Source of the DNA: a virus
Virus record (IMG/VR): IMGVR_UViG_3300047550_003785
Span: 1 to 47,240 of that record
DNA: 47,240 nt
Reading direction: 5' to 3' (one strand)
Shown: piece after piece, positions 35,877 through 44,148 of the stretch
Layout of the letters: each line of letters starts with the position of its first letter
Numbering within the stretch: position 1 is the first letter of the stretch
The notes under the pieces: generated by a model
What the model saw: the letters and a program-made list of their open reading frames with translations, nothing else
Database searches by the model: none
What the model was told of the DNA's origin: nothing
Program-made: the position numbers and the translations under genes

Positions 35877-37515
35877 AGATTCTTATAGAGATAATCCTCT
35901 ACTAAAACGTGCAGGAGTACAGCACAATTATACAGAAGAAGAGATTAAAGAATATATTACGTGTTCAAAAGATCCCGTTTACTTTGCGGAAAAATATATT
36001 AAGATTGTTAACGTCGATAAAGGTTTGATACCGTTTGATATGTGGCCGTTTCAAAAAGATATGATTCGGTTGTTTCATGAAAACAGATTTGTAATTACAA
36101 AATGCCCTCGCCAGGTTGGTAAAACAACCACATCAGTAGGTTACCTTCTTTGGCTAACACTCTTTTCCGATTCTCAAAACATTGCCGTTCTTGCAAATAA
36201 AGGTTCTTTAGCTAGAGACATTCTATCCAAGTATCAACTTGCATATGAGAATTTACCAATGTGGTTGCAACAAGGTGTTGTGACCTGGAACAAAGGTAAC
36301 GTCGAACTGGAAAACGGTTCAAAGATTATTGCTGCTTCAACCTCATCTTCTGCCATTCGAGGTGGTGCTTTCAATGTCGTTTTCTTGGACGAATTTGCGT
36401 TCGTTCCAGCCAATATTGCAAATGAATTCTTCAACTCTGTTTACCCTGTTATTTCGTCTGGTAAATCCACAAAAATCATTATAGTTTCCACACCAAACGG
36501 TATGAATCTGTTCTACAAGCTTTGGATGGATGCTATAGGCAAGAAAAACGGATACAAACCTTTCCAAATTCACTGGTCCATGGTGCCAGGTAGAGATGAA
36601 AAATGGAAAGAAGAAACGATCAAGAACACATCCGAAGAACAATTTAGACAAGAGTTTGAATGTGAATTCTTAGGTTCAACAAATACTCTAATCTCTGGTT
36701 CGAAACTTGCGCAACTTGTTTATACTGAACCAGTTATTCGTCATGAATTACTTCATATCTATGAGCCTCCAGTGAAAGGTGATGATGAAAAAACAAAGGA
36801 TCATATATATGCTATATGCGTAGATCCCTCAGAAGGTAATAATCTGGATGATTCTGCATTTTCTGTCTTTGATATTTCAACAGTACCATATAAACAAGTA
36901 GCAAAATACAACAGTTCTTCTATTTCACCTCTTCTTTTCCCCACGGTAATCTACAATACAGCAAAACTATATAATGATGCGTATGTTTTAGTCGAGATTA
37001 ACAATACTCCTCAAATAGCAGACACGTTACATCGTGATTTTGAATATGAAAATGTTGTAAAGGTTGAAACTGGAAACAAAAAAGCACAGTCAATTGGCAC
37101 AGGTTTTGGTAGAGGTGTACAGCTTGGTGTGAAAATGTCTGCGCAGGTGAAAAGAATTGGTTGTTCAAATCTGAAAACACTGATTGAATCCAATAAATTA
37201 ATCATACAAGACTTCGACACAATATCTCAATTAACAACATTTGTATCGGCTCACAACAGTTTCAGAGCAGAAGAAGGTGCAAATGATGATATTGTTATGA
37301 CACTCGTTATGTTTGCATGGATGACAACTCAACAATATTTTAAAGAAATTGTAAATCATGATCTAAGAAAGCAGATGCAATTGGAAATGATGAATCAAAA
37401 GGACGAAGAAATACCTTCCTTTGGGTTATATGATGATGGAAAAGAAGAAAAATACATCGTTGAGGGTGGTGATGTATGGTTAGTAAAAGAAGAAGAATCA
37501 CTATTTAGATTCTGA
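35869..37515 (+). CDS. 17: Terminase large subunit gp17
   Basis: The Walker A-type ATPase motif PRQVGKTTTS is at residues 80-89 and the Walker B region is FNVVFLDEFAFVP. The nuclease half begins at YAICVDPSEGNNLDDSAFSV, an RNase H-like acidic cluster, with a further acidic site in EEGANDDIVMTLVMFAWM. I use ATG 35869; the TTG at 35866 is immediately upstream but less likely. At 548 residues it is shorter than T4 gp17 (610). It pumps and cuts genome DNA into proheads. Confidence 0.95.
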   Translation: MNKDSYRDNPLLKRAGVQHNYTEEEIKEYITCSKDPVYFAEKYIKIVNVDKGLIPFDMWPFQKDMIRLFHENRFVITKCPRQVGKTTTSVGYLLWLTLFSDSQNIAVLANKGSLARDILSKYQLAYENLPMWLQQGVVTWNKGNVELENGSKIIAASTSSSAIRGGAFNVVFLDEFAFVPANIANEFFNSVYPVISSGKSTKIIIVSTPNGMNLFYKLWMDAIGKKNGYKPFQIHWSMVPGRDEKWKEETIKNTSEEQFRQEFECEFLGSTNTLISGSKLAQLVYTEPVIRHELLHIYEPPVKGDDEKTKDHIYAICVDPSEGNNLDDSAFSVFDISTVPYKQVAKYNSSSISPLLFPTVIYNTAKLYNDAYVLVEINNTPQIADTLHRDFEYENVVKVETGNKKAQSIGTGFGRGVQLGVKMSAQVKRIGCSNLKTLIESNKLIIQDFDTISQLTTFVSAHNSFRAEEGANDDIVMTLVMFAWMTTQQYFKEIVNHDLRKQMQLEMMNQKDEEIPSFGLYDDGKEEKYIVEGGDVWLVKEEESLFRF

Positions 37516-37532
37516 CTCTAAAATCACCATTT

Positions 37533-37540
37533 CATAAATA
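37533..37540 (+). promoter_or_regulatory. Late promoter-like octamer CATAAATA before gene 18
   Basis: It lies in the 74-base gap between the terminase and the sheath gene, 49 bases before the ATG at 37590, which also has an AAGGAG ribosome site. Confidence 0.55.
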
Positions 37541-37589
37541 TACCATAGGTTAAATTGCCAAAGCAAGATCATATAACAAGGAGATAAAA

Positions 37590-39287
37590 ATGGCATTTCA
37601 GATTTCTCCAGGCGTAAACGTTTCCGAGGTCGACCTAACTACAGTCGTACCTGCGGTTTCTACTACTGCTGGTGCTTTCGTTGGACCATTTCAATGGGGT
37701 CCAGTCAATAAAAGAACACTTGTTACAAGCGAATCTGCGCTTGTGACTGCATTTGGTAAGCCAGACGGAAATACAGCAACATCTTTCTTTTCTGCGGCTA
37801 ACTTTTTAGCATACGGAAATAATCTTCAGGTTGTTCGTGCGGCAAATACAACAGCATATAATGCAACACAGAACACAAGTGCTATCGTTCAAATAGCAAG
37901 TGAAGATGTATATGATGTTTCATACACATCCGATTCAACATCGGTATCATTTGTGGCTCGATATCCTGGTGCTCTTGGAAATTCATTAAAAGTTTCAATA
38001 AATTCTGCTAATACGGCATTAAATGCTTCTACAGCTTTTGCAAGTTGGCAATATAAGAGCAATTTTAGTGCTGCACCAAATACAAGTTCTTATGTTTCAA
38101 ATGCAGGTGGAGCATATGATCAATTACACGTTATAGTAATTGATGAAGATGGATTATTCAGTAATGGTGCAAAAGGTACAGTTTTAGAAACTTTTCCTTT
38201 CTTATCAAAAGCTTCTGACGCAATCTATGATGACGGGTCTCCAGCATATTACAGAACAGTAATTAGAAATCAATCAAAGTACATCTATGCTCTTGGACCA
38301 GTTAATCCTACAAACACATCAACAACTTGGGGTTCAACGTCAGTAACAGATTTTTCAGGTATTTCAACTGGCGCAACTGTTTCATTATCAGGTGGAACAT
38401 CACAAGCAGTACAAGCAGCAGATATTACAACAGGTTGGGATATTTTTTCAAATCCAGATATTGTTGATATTTCATTACTTGTCTCAGGTGATGCAACGAC
38501 AACAACACAACAAACAGTCATTGATTTGGCTGTTTCAAGAAAAGATTGTATTGCATTCATTTCACCTCCAAGCACAGTTGTCAGTTCTGCAACACCAGAC
38601 TCAGTAGTTACAACTTGGGCATCTTCAACACTTGGAAGAGCAACAACATATGCGGTCGCAGATAGTGGCTGGAAATATCAATTCGACAAGTATAACAATT
38701 TATATCGTTGGATACCATTAAACGGAGATATTGCCGGGCTATGTGTTCGCACAGATCAAACAAATGATCCTTGGTTCTCACCTGCTGGTGTTAATCGAGG
38801 TGCAATTAAAAATGTAGTCAAATTGGCATGGAATCCATCACAATCTCAACGTGATGCAATTTACTCGGTAGGTGTAAATCCTGTAGTTTCTCTACCAGGG
38901 CAAGGCACAATACTATATGGCGATAAAACATTAATAACACAACCTTCTGCTTTTAGTAGAATTAATGTCCGTCGTTTGTTTATCGTACTTGAAAAAGCAA
39001 TTTCAACTGCTGCTAAATTCTCACTGTTTGAACTTAACGATGAATTTACTAGAGCGCAATTTGTGGCAATCGTTGAACCATTTTTACGTGACGTTAAAGG
39101 TCGCCGTGGTATTTACGATTATCGTGTTGTTTGTGATACAACAAATAATACTGCTCAAGTAATCGACTCGAACCAGTTTGTTGGTGACATTTATATTAAA
39201 CCTGCACGTTCTATCAACTATATTCAGTTGAACTTTGTTGCAGTACGTAGCGGCGTAAGCTTCAGTGAAATCGTTGGTTCTGTCTAA
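37590..39287 (+). CDS. 18: Tail sheath protein gp18
   Basis: ISPGVNVSEVDLTTVVPAVS and GAFVGPFQWGPVNKRTLVTS are the classic sheath N-terminus. The C-terminal third has INVRRLFIVLEKAISTAAKF, then FELNDEFTRAQFVAIVEPFL, and NSNQFVGDIYIKPARSINYI, which are conserved in contractile sheaths. At 565 residues it is slightly shorter than T4 gp18 (659). It forms the contractile tail sheath around the tube encoded next. Confidence 0.95.
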   Translation: MAFQISPGVNVSEVDLTTVVPAVSTTAGAFVGPFQWGPVNKRTLVTSESALVTAFGKPDGNTATSFFSAANFLAYGNNLQVVRAANTTAYNATQNTSAIVQIASEDVYDVSYTSDSTSVSFVARYPGALGNSLKVSINSANTALNASTAFASWQYKSNFSAAPNTSSYVSNAGGAYDQLHVIVIDEDGLFSNGAKGTVLETFPFLSKASDAIYDDGSPAYYRTVIRNQSKYIYALGPVNPTNTSTTWGSTSVTDFSGISTGATVSLSGGTSQAVQAADITTGWDIFSNPDIVDISLLVSGDATTTTQQTVIDLAVSRKDCIAFISPPSTVVSSATPDSVVTTWASSTLGRATTYAVADSGWKYQFDKYNNLYRWIPLNGDIAGLCVRTDQTNDPWFSPAGVNRGAIKNVVKLAWNPSQSQRDAIYSVGVNPVVSLPGQGTILYGDKTLITQPSAFSRINVRRLFIVLEKAISTAAKFSLFELNDEFTRAQFVAIVEPFLRDVKGRRGIYDYRVVCDTTNNTAQVIDSNQFVGDIYIKPARSINYIQLNFVAVRSGVSFSEIVGSV

Positions 39288-39293
39288 TAAATA
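39286..39293 (+). promoter_or_regulatory. Late promoter-like octamer AATAAATA before gene 19
   Basis: It overlaps the sheath stop codon and lies 20 bases before the tail tube ATG at 39314. Confidence 0.45.
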
Positions 39294-39313
39294 ATAGGAA
39301 ATAGGAGAAAACA

Positions 39314-39856
39314 ATGGCTTTTAATGTAGCAGAGTTCAGAGCAAATCTTGTAGGAGATGGTGCTCGTCCAAATCTGTTCCAAGTCACAATGACTTTTCCA
39401 ACATTTAGTACAGAGGCAACAACTTCTGCACAAGCATTAACATTTTTATGTAAGAGCGCACAGTTGCCAGGTTCAACACTTGGCACTGTCCCACTGTTTT
39501 ACTTTGGGCGTGAATTAAAATTTGCTGGAAATAGGAATTTCGCTGACTGGACAATTACAATAATCAACGATGAAAACTTCAAAGTTCGTAAAGCTTTTGA
39601 ATCTTGGATGAACGGTATTAATTCACATACAACTAATCTCAGAAACGGAGTTGCAGGTTCACCAACAGGTTATTCTGTCGATGCGAAAGTAAATCAATAT
39701 GACAAAGGCGGAAATATTATCAAAGCATATAACTTTGTAGGTGCATTCCCTGTTGACTTAGCACCAATTGATCTTGACTGGGGTTCGAATGATGCAATCG
39801 AAGAATTTTCGGTAACCCTAGCGTATCAGTGGTGGGAATCGGATACTACTTCTTAA
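39314..39856 (+). CDS. 19: Tail tube protein gp19
   Basis: At 180 residues (T4 gp19 is 163) it follows the sheath gene directly. RPNLFQVTMTFPTFSTEATT, CKSAQLPGSTLGTVPLFYFG, NFADWTITIINDENFKVRKA and PIDLDWGSNDAIEEFSVTLA fit the tube family. It stacks as hexameric rings that form the rigid inner tail. A GC-rich hairpin follows the stop. Confidence 0.94.
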   Translation: MAFNVAEFRANLVGDGARPNLFQVTMTFPTFSTEATTSAQALTFLCKSAQLPGSTLGTVPLFYFGRELKFAGNRNFADWTITIINDENFKVRKAFESWMNGINSHTTNLRNGVAGSPTGYSVDAKVNQYDKGGNIIKAYNFVGAFPVDLAPIDLDWGSNDAIEEFSVTLAYQWWESDTTS

Positions 39857-39860
39857 TATA

Positions 39861-39878
39861 GAGGGGCATAAGCCCCTC
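39861..39878 (+). terminator. GC-rich hairpin between genes 19 and 20
   Basis: A 7-bp stem GAGGGGC / GCCCCTC (39861-39867 with 39872-39878) closes an ATAA loop. No U-run follows (attatgttt), so it may be a weak terminator, a processing site or an mRNA 3' end stabiliser for the abundant tube transcript. Confidence 0.5.
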
Positions 39879-39910
39879 ATTATGTTTAATTTGAAAAGAA
39901 AGAGAAATCA

Positions 39911-41602
39911 ATGGCTTTGAACTTGTTCGGCTTTCAAATCTCAAGACAAAAGACTGAAGTACAACAACAGTCTGAGAAAACTTTTGCCGTCCCATCCAAT
40001 GAGGACGGTGCATTAACTATTTCCGCCGCGGCATATTATGGTACATATGTTGATTTAGACGGAACGGCAAAAAATGAGGTTGAATTAATTTCTCGTTATA
40101 GAGAAATGGCAATGCAGCCAGAAATTGAATCTGCAATCGATGACATTGTTAACGAAGCTATCGTTCAAAATGACAACGGGCAATCGATTCGAATTATTAT
40201 GGACGATCTAAAGCAACCAGACAAAATTAAAAAAGCCATTGAAGAAGAATTCAAAATTATACTCAGAGTATTAAACTACAATAATATGGCTACGGATATT
40301 TTCCGTAGATTCTACGTAGACGGAAGATTGTTCTATCACATTATTATCGATCAAGAAAACCCACAGTCTGGTATTAAAGCACTTAGATATATTGATCCCA
40401 GAAAGATAAGAAAAGTTCGTGAAGTTAAGAAAGAAAAAGATAAATCAACAGCAGCAGATGTGGTAACAACTGTAAATGAATATTATATTTACAACGACAA
40501 AGTAGTTTCAGGTACTTCATCCAGTTATGGACCTGTAGGCGTCCGTATCGCAAAAGACTCTATCATCAATATCAATTCAGGATTGATGGATTCTCGTCGT
40601 GCAGTTGTGCTTTCGTATCTACACAAAGCAATCAAACCACTCAATCAGTTACGTATGATTGAAGATGCTACGGTCATTTACCGTATATCAAGAGCACCAG
40701 AACGTAGAATTTTCTATATCGATGTAGGCAATTTACCTAAATTAAAGGCTGAACAATACCTACGCGACATTATGGTCAAGTATAAAAATAAACTTGTCTA
40801 TGATGCTCAGACAGGTGAAGTCCGTGATGATAGAAAATTCCTGTCAATGATGGAAGATTTCTGGCTACCTCGTCGAGAAGGTGGTAAAGGTACAGAAATT
40901 ACAACATTACCTGGTGGGCAAAATCTAGGTGAACTAGAAGACGTTAAATACTTTGAAAAAAAATTGTACAAAGCATTAAATGTTCCAGTATCACGTTTAG
41001 ATCCAAATCAAACTGGATTTTCACTTGGCAGAGTTGGTGAAATTACACGTGATGAAGTAAAGTTTTCAAAGTTTGTTGATCGCCAAAGGCAGAAGTTTGC
41101 AGAAGTTTTCGATCAAGCACTGCGTGTGCAATGTGTACTAAAAGGTATTTGTACATCTGATGAGTTCGACGAATTTAAAGAGTACATATACTACGATTTC
41201 TTAAAAGACAATAATTTTGCCGAGTTAAAAGAAGCAGAATTGGTAAGAGAACGTTTGTCACTTCTTGGTTCTGTAGACCCGTATGTTGGGCGTTATTATT
41301 CGATGGAGTGGATACAAAGAAATGTATTGAGAATGACGGATGATGATATCAAAGAAATGCGTAAACAAATTGACGATGAAAAAGAAGCAGGATTAATTTT
41401 AGATCCAATGCAAATTGCGCAACAAGGGCAAGCAGAATTAGCTGCTGATGCGGCCGATGCAAAAACTGGAAATGCTCCAACATCTCCTGCAATTTCAAAT
41501 GCTTCACCAGTATCCGGAGATACAGCAGATAATAAACCAGTAAAAGGTGATTTGAGTTTGAAAGAATCTCTCGCATTGCGTATGCTGAAAAGAGTGGTAT
41601 AA
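39911..41602 (+). CDS. 20: Portal vertex protein gp20
   Basis: The protein has 563 residues (T4 gp20: 524). Conserved points include EVELISRYREMAMQPEIESA, then DDIVNEAIVQND, FRRFYVDGRLFYHIIIDQEN, LKYLDP-like ALRYIDPRKIRKVREVKK, FWLPRREGGKGTEITTLPGG, LNVPVSRLDPNQTGFSLGR-type sequence (ALNVPVSRLDPNQTGFSLGR) and KFAEVFDQALRVQCVLKGIC. It forms the twelve-fold portal through which DNA enters. A perfect late promoter octamer overlaps its end. Confidence 0.96.
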   Translation: MALNLFGFQISRQKTEVQQQSEKTFAVPSNEDGALTISAAAYYGTYVDLDGTAKNEVELISRYREMAMQPEIESAIDDIVNEAIVQNDNGQSIRIIMDDLKQPDKIKKAIEEEFKIILRVLNYNNMATDIFRRFYVDGRLFYHIIIDQENPQSGIKALRYIDPRKIRKVREVKKEKDKSTAADVVTTVNEYYIYNDKVVSGTSSSYGPVGVRIAKDSIININSGLMDSRRAVVLSYLHKAIKPLNQLRMIEDATVIYRISRAPERRIFYIDVGNLPKLKAEQYLRDIMVKYKNKLVYDAQTGEVRDDRKFLSMMEDFWLPRREGGKGTEITTLPGGQNLGELEDVKYFEKKLYKALNVPVSRLDPNQTGFSLGRVGEITRDEVKFSKFVDRQRQKFAEVFDQALRVQCVLKGICTSDEFDEFKEYIYYDFLKDNNFAELKEAELVRERLSLLGSVDPYVGRYYSMEWIQRNVLRMTDDDIKEMRKQIDDEKEAGLILDPMQIAQQGQAELAADAADAKTGNAPTSPAISNASPVSGDTADNKPVKGDLSLKESLALRMLKRVV

Positions 41603-41605
41603 ATA
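41598..41605 (+). promoter_or_regulatory. Late promoter TATAAATA before gene 67
   Basis: This is a perfect match to the T4 late promoter core, overlapping the portal stop codon and 24 bases upstream of the ATG at 41630. Confidence 0.7.
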
Positions 41606-41629
41606 ATTTATATTTAATGGAGAAAAATA

Positions 41630-41893
41630 ATGCCAGATGAAAATATTCAAGCAGTAGTTGACAATGCTCTCGTCGATAACGCCACAGAAATGAGAGCTGC
41701 GCTTTATAATGCAATCAATGATAAAATTTTTGATGCATTAGAACAACGTAAACAAGAGATGGCAAGAAACTTTATTTCTCAATATGATTCCGATAATGAA
41801 GAAGAATCAGACGAACAAGAAGAAGATTCTGCTGAAGAAGAACAAGAAGAAGATACGGAAGATACAGAAGATTCAGAAGAAACGCAGCAATGA
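41630..41893 (+). CDS. 67: Prohead core protein gp67-like
   Basis: This 87-residue protein lies directly after the portal, as in T4. An N-terminal helical half (DNATEMRAALYNAINDKIFD, ALEQRKQEMARNF) is followed by an almost wholly acidic tail of Glu, Asp and Thr (EEESDEQEEDSAEEEQEEDT). This composition is typical of gp67, an internal scaffold piece cleaved by gp21. It ends in an ATGA overlap with the EF-hand protein. Confidence 0.82.
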   Translation: MPDENIQAVVDNALVDNATEMRAALYNAINDKIFDALEQRKQEMARNFISQYDSDNEEESDEQEEDSAEEEQEEDTEDTEDSEETQQ

Positions 41894-42597
41894 AAAGATT
41901 AAAAGACTTTCTTCAAACAAAGATTGACGAAGATGGTTCTCCTGATGTAGACGGAGATGGTTGGCTTTCACCATCAGAATTGCATCAGCATTTAGATATT
42001 CAGAAAAGAGGAAAAGTCGATCTTGGTGATTATGCTGCGCATGTAATGTTCCACGCTCATCATCCAGAATACCTTGCACCATATGTTGCATCATTTAATG
42101 ATGTGCAAAAAAGGCACGCTGAAGGTCAACACATGTGTGACCACGATCCGGTCTTTAAAAAATTAATGAACAAGGATTCTTTGGTTGCAACAAATTATCC
42201 TGTATATGAAGGTAGAGAAGCTGGGCATTCTGAGCAAGATCCTCCAGCAGTTTTAATAATGAGAAGAAAATCTATTCGTTTATTTCCAAACGGGCAAAAA
42301 GTTGCTTTATATTACGTCGATAAAATTAACAAGTATGTTACTGTACCATATGATGGTATTATGCAACTATCTACCGAAGAAACTGTATTAGATAAAATTA
42401 AAATTGTTGCCGAACAAAAACAAAAAATGGTTGTTGAGCATTTAGATGGTTCGACATCCGAAATCACTCCAGAAATAGCAAACAATATAATGGCTGTTTA
42501 TAAAAAAATCAATGAGACAAACAAAGAAAAAATGGCCGATATGCTAGAAGCGAGTGCAAAACATTTTCAAACTATAGTTAAGTTTTCCAAGGAATAA
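41890..42597 (+). CDS. Hypothetical protein with EF-hand motif, 235 aa, in prohead cluster
   Basis: Residues 19-30 (DVDGDGWLSPSE) form a complete EF-hand calcium loop: D at 1, D at 3, D at 5, G at 6 and E at 12. A His-rich part follows (YAAHVMFHAHHPEYLAP, RHAEGQHMCDHDPVF). The C-terminal half (from about residue 115) is a beta-rich then helical region without known motifs. It lies between gp67 and the basic core protein, overlapping gp67 by four bases. It probably takes part in prohead assembly. The function is not known to me. Confidence 0.65.
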   Translation: MKRLKDFLQTKIDEDGSPDVDGDGWLSPSELHQHLDIQKRGKVDLGDYAAHVMFHAHHPEYLAPYVASFNDVQKRHAEGQHMCDHDPVFKKLMNKDSLVATNYPVYEGREAGHSEQDPPAVLIMRRKSIRLFPNGQKVALYYVDKINKYVTVPYDGIMQLSTEETVLDKIKIVAEQKQKMVVEHLDGSTSEITPEIANNIMAVYKKINETNKEKMADMLEASAKHFQTIVKFSKE

Positions 42598-42599
42598 AA

Positions 42600-43145
42600 A
42601 TGGCAAACCAATTCTCATATCAAGTTTTAAAAGACGATACACAACATGTCATTGTTAAACTAACAGGTTCTTTTGATGGTTCCGGGCAAGAAGATAATGT
42701 GTATAGAATTCAAGCAAACACTTTTTATGGTGCTCTTGCTACCAACGGTTTCCCTGTTGCTAATGTTTATGGTGGATCCGCGAACACCACTCTTTCGTAT
42801 TATGCATTAACAGTGAATAGAGTTTGGTATGACACAGATACTAGTTCTGGTTCAGTTGAACTTTATTGGGCAAATACGGCAAGTGCAACAGCAGAAGATG
42901 GAGTACCACTTTTGTTCATGCAAGGAAACGGAACATACGACGGTGATGGAAGTTGGATTACGATTAAAAATCCTACTGTAACTGCAAACAATAATGGTGA
43001 TATTGGAATACATACTCGTGGGCAAGTAGCTAATGCGTCTTACACAATTATTTTAGAGTTAAGAAAAGATAACGCTTACTATCAGCGTGGGCAATTTAAT
43101 GATCCTGCTGCATTTAACTATGGTGCATTTACACTTAAACCATAA
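42600..43145 (+). CDS. Putative structural protein, 181 aa, in capsid gene cluster
   Basis: It is beta-rich with many aromatic residues: VIVKLTGSFDGSGQEDNVYR, LTVNRVWYDTDTSSGSVELY, GNGTYDGDGSWITIKNPTVT and ELRKDNAYYQRGQF. I associate this type with conserved structural proteins in marine T4-like phages, but cannot name it. It starts three bases after the EF-hand gene and ends in a TAATG overlap with the basic protein. Possibly a head decoration or core protein. Confidence 0.55.
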   Translation: MANQFSYQVLKDDTQHVIVKLTGSFDGSGQEDNVYRIQANTFYGALATNGFPVANVYGGSANTTLSYYALTVNRVWYDTDTSSGSVELYWANTASATAEDGVPLLFMQGNGTYDGDGSWITIKNPTVTANNNGDIGIHTRGQVANASYTIILELRKDNAYYQRGQFNDPAAFNYGAFTLKP

Positions 43146-43468
43146 TGTCAATAATTAAAGAACGAATTGAGCGTTTATTTGAAAAGAAGTTGCTCGAATT
43201 AAATGAGGGCAACGTACAAAAATTTGGTAGAACAAAATTAGTAAAAGTAAGAGTACGAGGCGGTAAAGTACAAAGAAGAAAAAAGTTCTCTAGCGTACCA
43301 GGGTATACAATAAGAGGTGGCAGACTTGTTAGAATGTCACCTCAAGAAAGACGAAAAAGAAAAATGGGTGCCAGAAGAGCTAAAATTAAACGTAAAAGTA
43401 AATTAAACACAATTCTTCGTAAAAGAAGAATGTCACTTAGAAGAAGGGCTTCTTTGGGGGTAAGATGA
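43145..43468 (+). CDS. Highly basic prohead core candidate (gp68 position)
   Basis: This 107-residue protein is very rich in Lys and Arg, with a C-terminal stretch like RRKRKMGARRAKIKRKSKLN and MSLRRRASLGVR. It lies immediately before the protease gene 21, where T4 carries gene 68, and overlaps it by four bases (ATGA). T4 gp68 is a prohead core protein. Charge and position fit, but sequence identity cannot be judged by eye. An alternative is a small DNA-binding internal protein. Confidence 0.55.
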   Translation: MSIIKERIERLFEKKLLELNEGNVQKFGRTKLVKVRVRGGKVQRRKKFSSVPGYTIRGGRLVRMSPQERRKRKMGARRAKIKRKSKLNTILRKRRMSLRRRASLGVR

Positions 43469-44109
43469 AACTAATTAAAGAAATAACAGAAACGGTACAA
43501 TACCTTACAGAAGAGAAGGACGGAAAGAAGTCACTTTTTATTGAAGGTCCTTTCCTTGTAGCCGAGAGACAAAATAAAAATAAACGCCTCTACGAATACA
43601 ATACTTTAAAAAAAGAAGTAGATCGTTATACCCAAGAATATATCAATAAGAATCGAGCTTTTGGTGAATTAGGGCATCCTGATTCACCAACTATTAATCT
43701 GGATCGCGTATCACACATGGTTACCGGTTTAAGAGAAGATGGTACGCAATGGGTTGGTAAAGCAAAGATTCTCGATACACCAATGGGTAACATTGCAAGA
43801 AATCTAATCGAAGGTGGAGCTATGCTAGGAGTTTCATCAAGAGGTATGGGTTCTCTTAAAATGGTCAACGGTGTCAATGTTGTACAACCCGATTTTTATC
43901 TAGCCACAGCGGCAGATATTGTGGCCGACCCTTCTGCACCTGGTGCTTTCGTGCAGGGAATTATGGAAGGCAAAGAATGGATGTTAGTAGATGGTAAATG
44001 GACCGAAGTTCATCTTCAAGAAGCAAAGAAAGAAATTCGTAAAGCTTCAAGAAAACAAATTGAACAAGTAAGTTTACAAATATTCGAAAACTTCATTAAA
44101 AAATTATAA
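43465..44109 (+). CDS. 21: Prohead protease gp21
   Basis: At 214 residues it is normal for gp21 (T4: 212). KSLFIEGPFLVAERQNKNKR, then GELGHPDSP with the catalytic His (H71), and AMLGVSSRGMGSL with the nucleophile Ser (S124 or S125) are the S80 serine protease signature. It matures the scaffold and capsid during prohead assembly. gp23 carries a fitting cleavage site (see there). Confidence 0.95.
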   Translation: MKLIKEITETVQYLTEEKDGKKSLFIEGPFLVAERQNKNKRLYEYNTLKKEVDRYTQEYINKNRAFGELGHPDSPTINLDRVSHMVTGLREDGTQWVGKAKILDTPMGNIARNLIEGGAMLGVSSRGMGSLKMVNGVNVVQPDFYLATAADIVADPSAPGAFVQGIMEGKEWMLVDGKWTEVHLQEAKKEIRKASRKQIEQVSLQIFENFIKKL

Positions 44110-44112
44110 TAT

Positions 44113-44120
44113 TATAAATA
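44113..44120 (+). promoter_or_regulatory. Late promoter TATAAATA before gene 22
   Basis: A perfect late promoter core lies four bases after the protease stop and 28 bases before the ATG at 44149, with an AAGGAG ribosome site between them. Confidence 0.7.
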
Positions 44121-44148
44121 TTCCACATATAACCAAGGAGATTTCCAA

